Assembly (NCBI RefSeq): GCF_005869845.1
Contig: NZ_VAWF01000002.1
Coordinates: 62,001-126,000, forward strand
Origin: Fodinibius saliphilus
Lineage (GTDB): Bacteria; Bacteroidota; Rhodothermia; Balneolales; Balneolaceae
DNA length: 64,000 nucleotides
Direction: 5' to 3'
Below, piece by piece: positions 63,955 through 64,000 of the stretch. A model generated the notes under the pieces. The model was not told the DNA's origin and did not search any database. It worked only from the letters and a program-made list of their open reading frames with translations. Both the position numbers and the translations under genes were made by a program. Position 1 is the stretch's first letter, and each line of letters starts with the position of its first letter.

Positions 63955-64000
63955 ATGGCTTGGATTGTTGTTGCCATAACCACATTAATAGTTGCCCTTT
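63955..64000 (+). CDS. Possible start of a membrane protein (cut by window)
   Basis: ATG 63955 opens into MAWIVVAITTLIVAL, a hydrophobic start, still open at the window end. With only 15 codons it may be chance. The 212 bases before it (63743-63954) show no feature. Confidence 0.2.
   Translation, partial: MAWIVVAITTLIVAL

Noticed and set aside
1-64000. CRISPR arrays, tRNA genes, insertion sequences and prophage
   Set aside because: No regularly spaced repeats, cloverleaf sequences, transposase motifs or phage structural genes were seen on either strand.

Overview
The window is a moderately AT-rich bacterial chromosome segment with tightly packed, mostly housekeeping genes. Gene content points to the Balneolota/Rhodothermota side of the Bacteroidota-Chlorobiota assemblage (for example a Fodinibius- or Gracilimonas-like bacterium). 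The clues are Bat (aerotolerance) proteins, bacillithiol synthesis by BshA, SigZ- and ECF-type sigma factors, a long SecA with Bacteroidota-style insertions, a membrane-anchored MurF-like ligase and acidic proteins. The assignment is inference from family content; there is no rRNA in the window. I see no CRISPR array, insertion sequence, prophage or tRNA gene.

Layout. 1-8031 (minus) is a chemotaxis cluster read from right to left: cheY, a cheX-like phosphatase gene, cheA, cheR, cheD, a second cheX-like gene, cheB, cheY, cheY, cheW (cut by the window edge). Four sequences resembling FliA (sigma-28) promoters lie in this region, three driving che genes and one driving an unknown 151-residue protein on the other strand (8521-8976). 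Next to it are a stand-alone histidine-kinase DHp-like protein and a large hybrid kinase (receiver-PAS-kinase-receiver). 11969-15559 carries two HAD phosphatases, a TolB-like propeller protein, and an ECF sigma factor with a membrane partner. 16132-23817 holds sucC, an EamA exporter, bshA, yebC and batC-batD-batE.

23911-36742 has an M20 peptidase, an SLC12-type permease, panC-panD, a two-lipoyl E2 acyltransferase, a trans-sulfuration enzyme, an ArsI/CadI-like VOC protein, SigZ, Ste24 protease and an SDR enzyme. 37680-40800 is a quinone/electrophile-response cluster (two tandem ring-cleaving dioxygenases, an MhqD-like hydrolase, a MarR regulator). 40918-48536 has glycogen phosphorylase, a decayed lipoprotein pseudogene, ispE, a CCA-adding/poly(A) polymerase-like enzyme, a cation efflux protein and a sugar-nucleotide transferase. 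48647-53411 has the MurF-like ligase, a small outer-membrane protein, an aminopeptidase P and an orphan HSDR_N nuclease-domain protein.

53656-63742 contains the conserved rpmH-rnpA-yidD-yidC operon (minus), with rpmH as a 51-codon gene overlapping rnpA, divergent from secA. After secA come a polyphosphate-glucokinase-like ROK protein, mtgA and an S9 peptidase.

How it works together: the left end is a signalling island in which CheA/CheW and at least three CheY proteins, CheR/CheB/CheD adaptation enzymes and two CheX-type phosphatases form a motility control system, probably under flagellar sigma factor control. The rest is mainly metabolism, envelope biogenesis and stress defence. The items most worth a second look are the sigma-28-like promoter set and its unknown target, the orphan DHp protein, the CheD/CheX arrangement, the decayed lipoprotein gene, the rpmH/rnpA overlap, and the zinc-less GmhB-like phosphatase.
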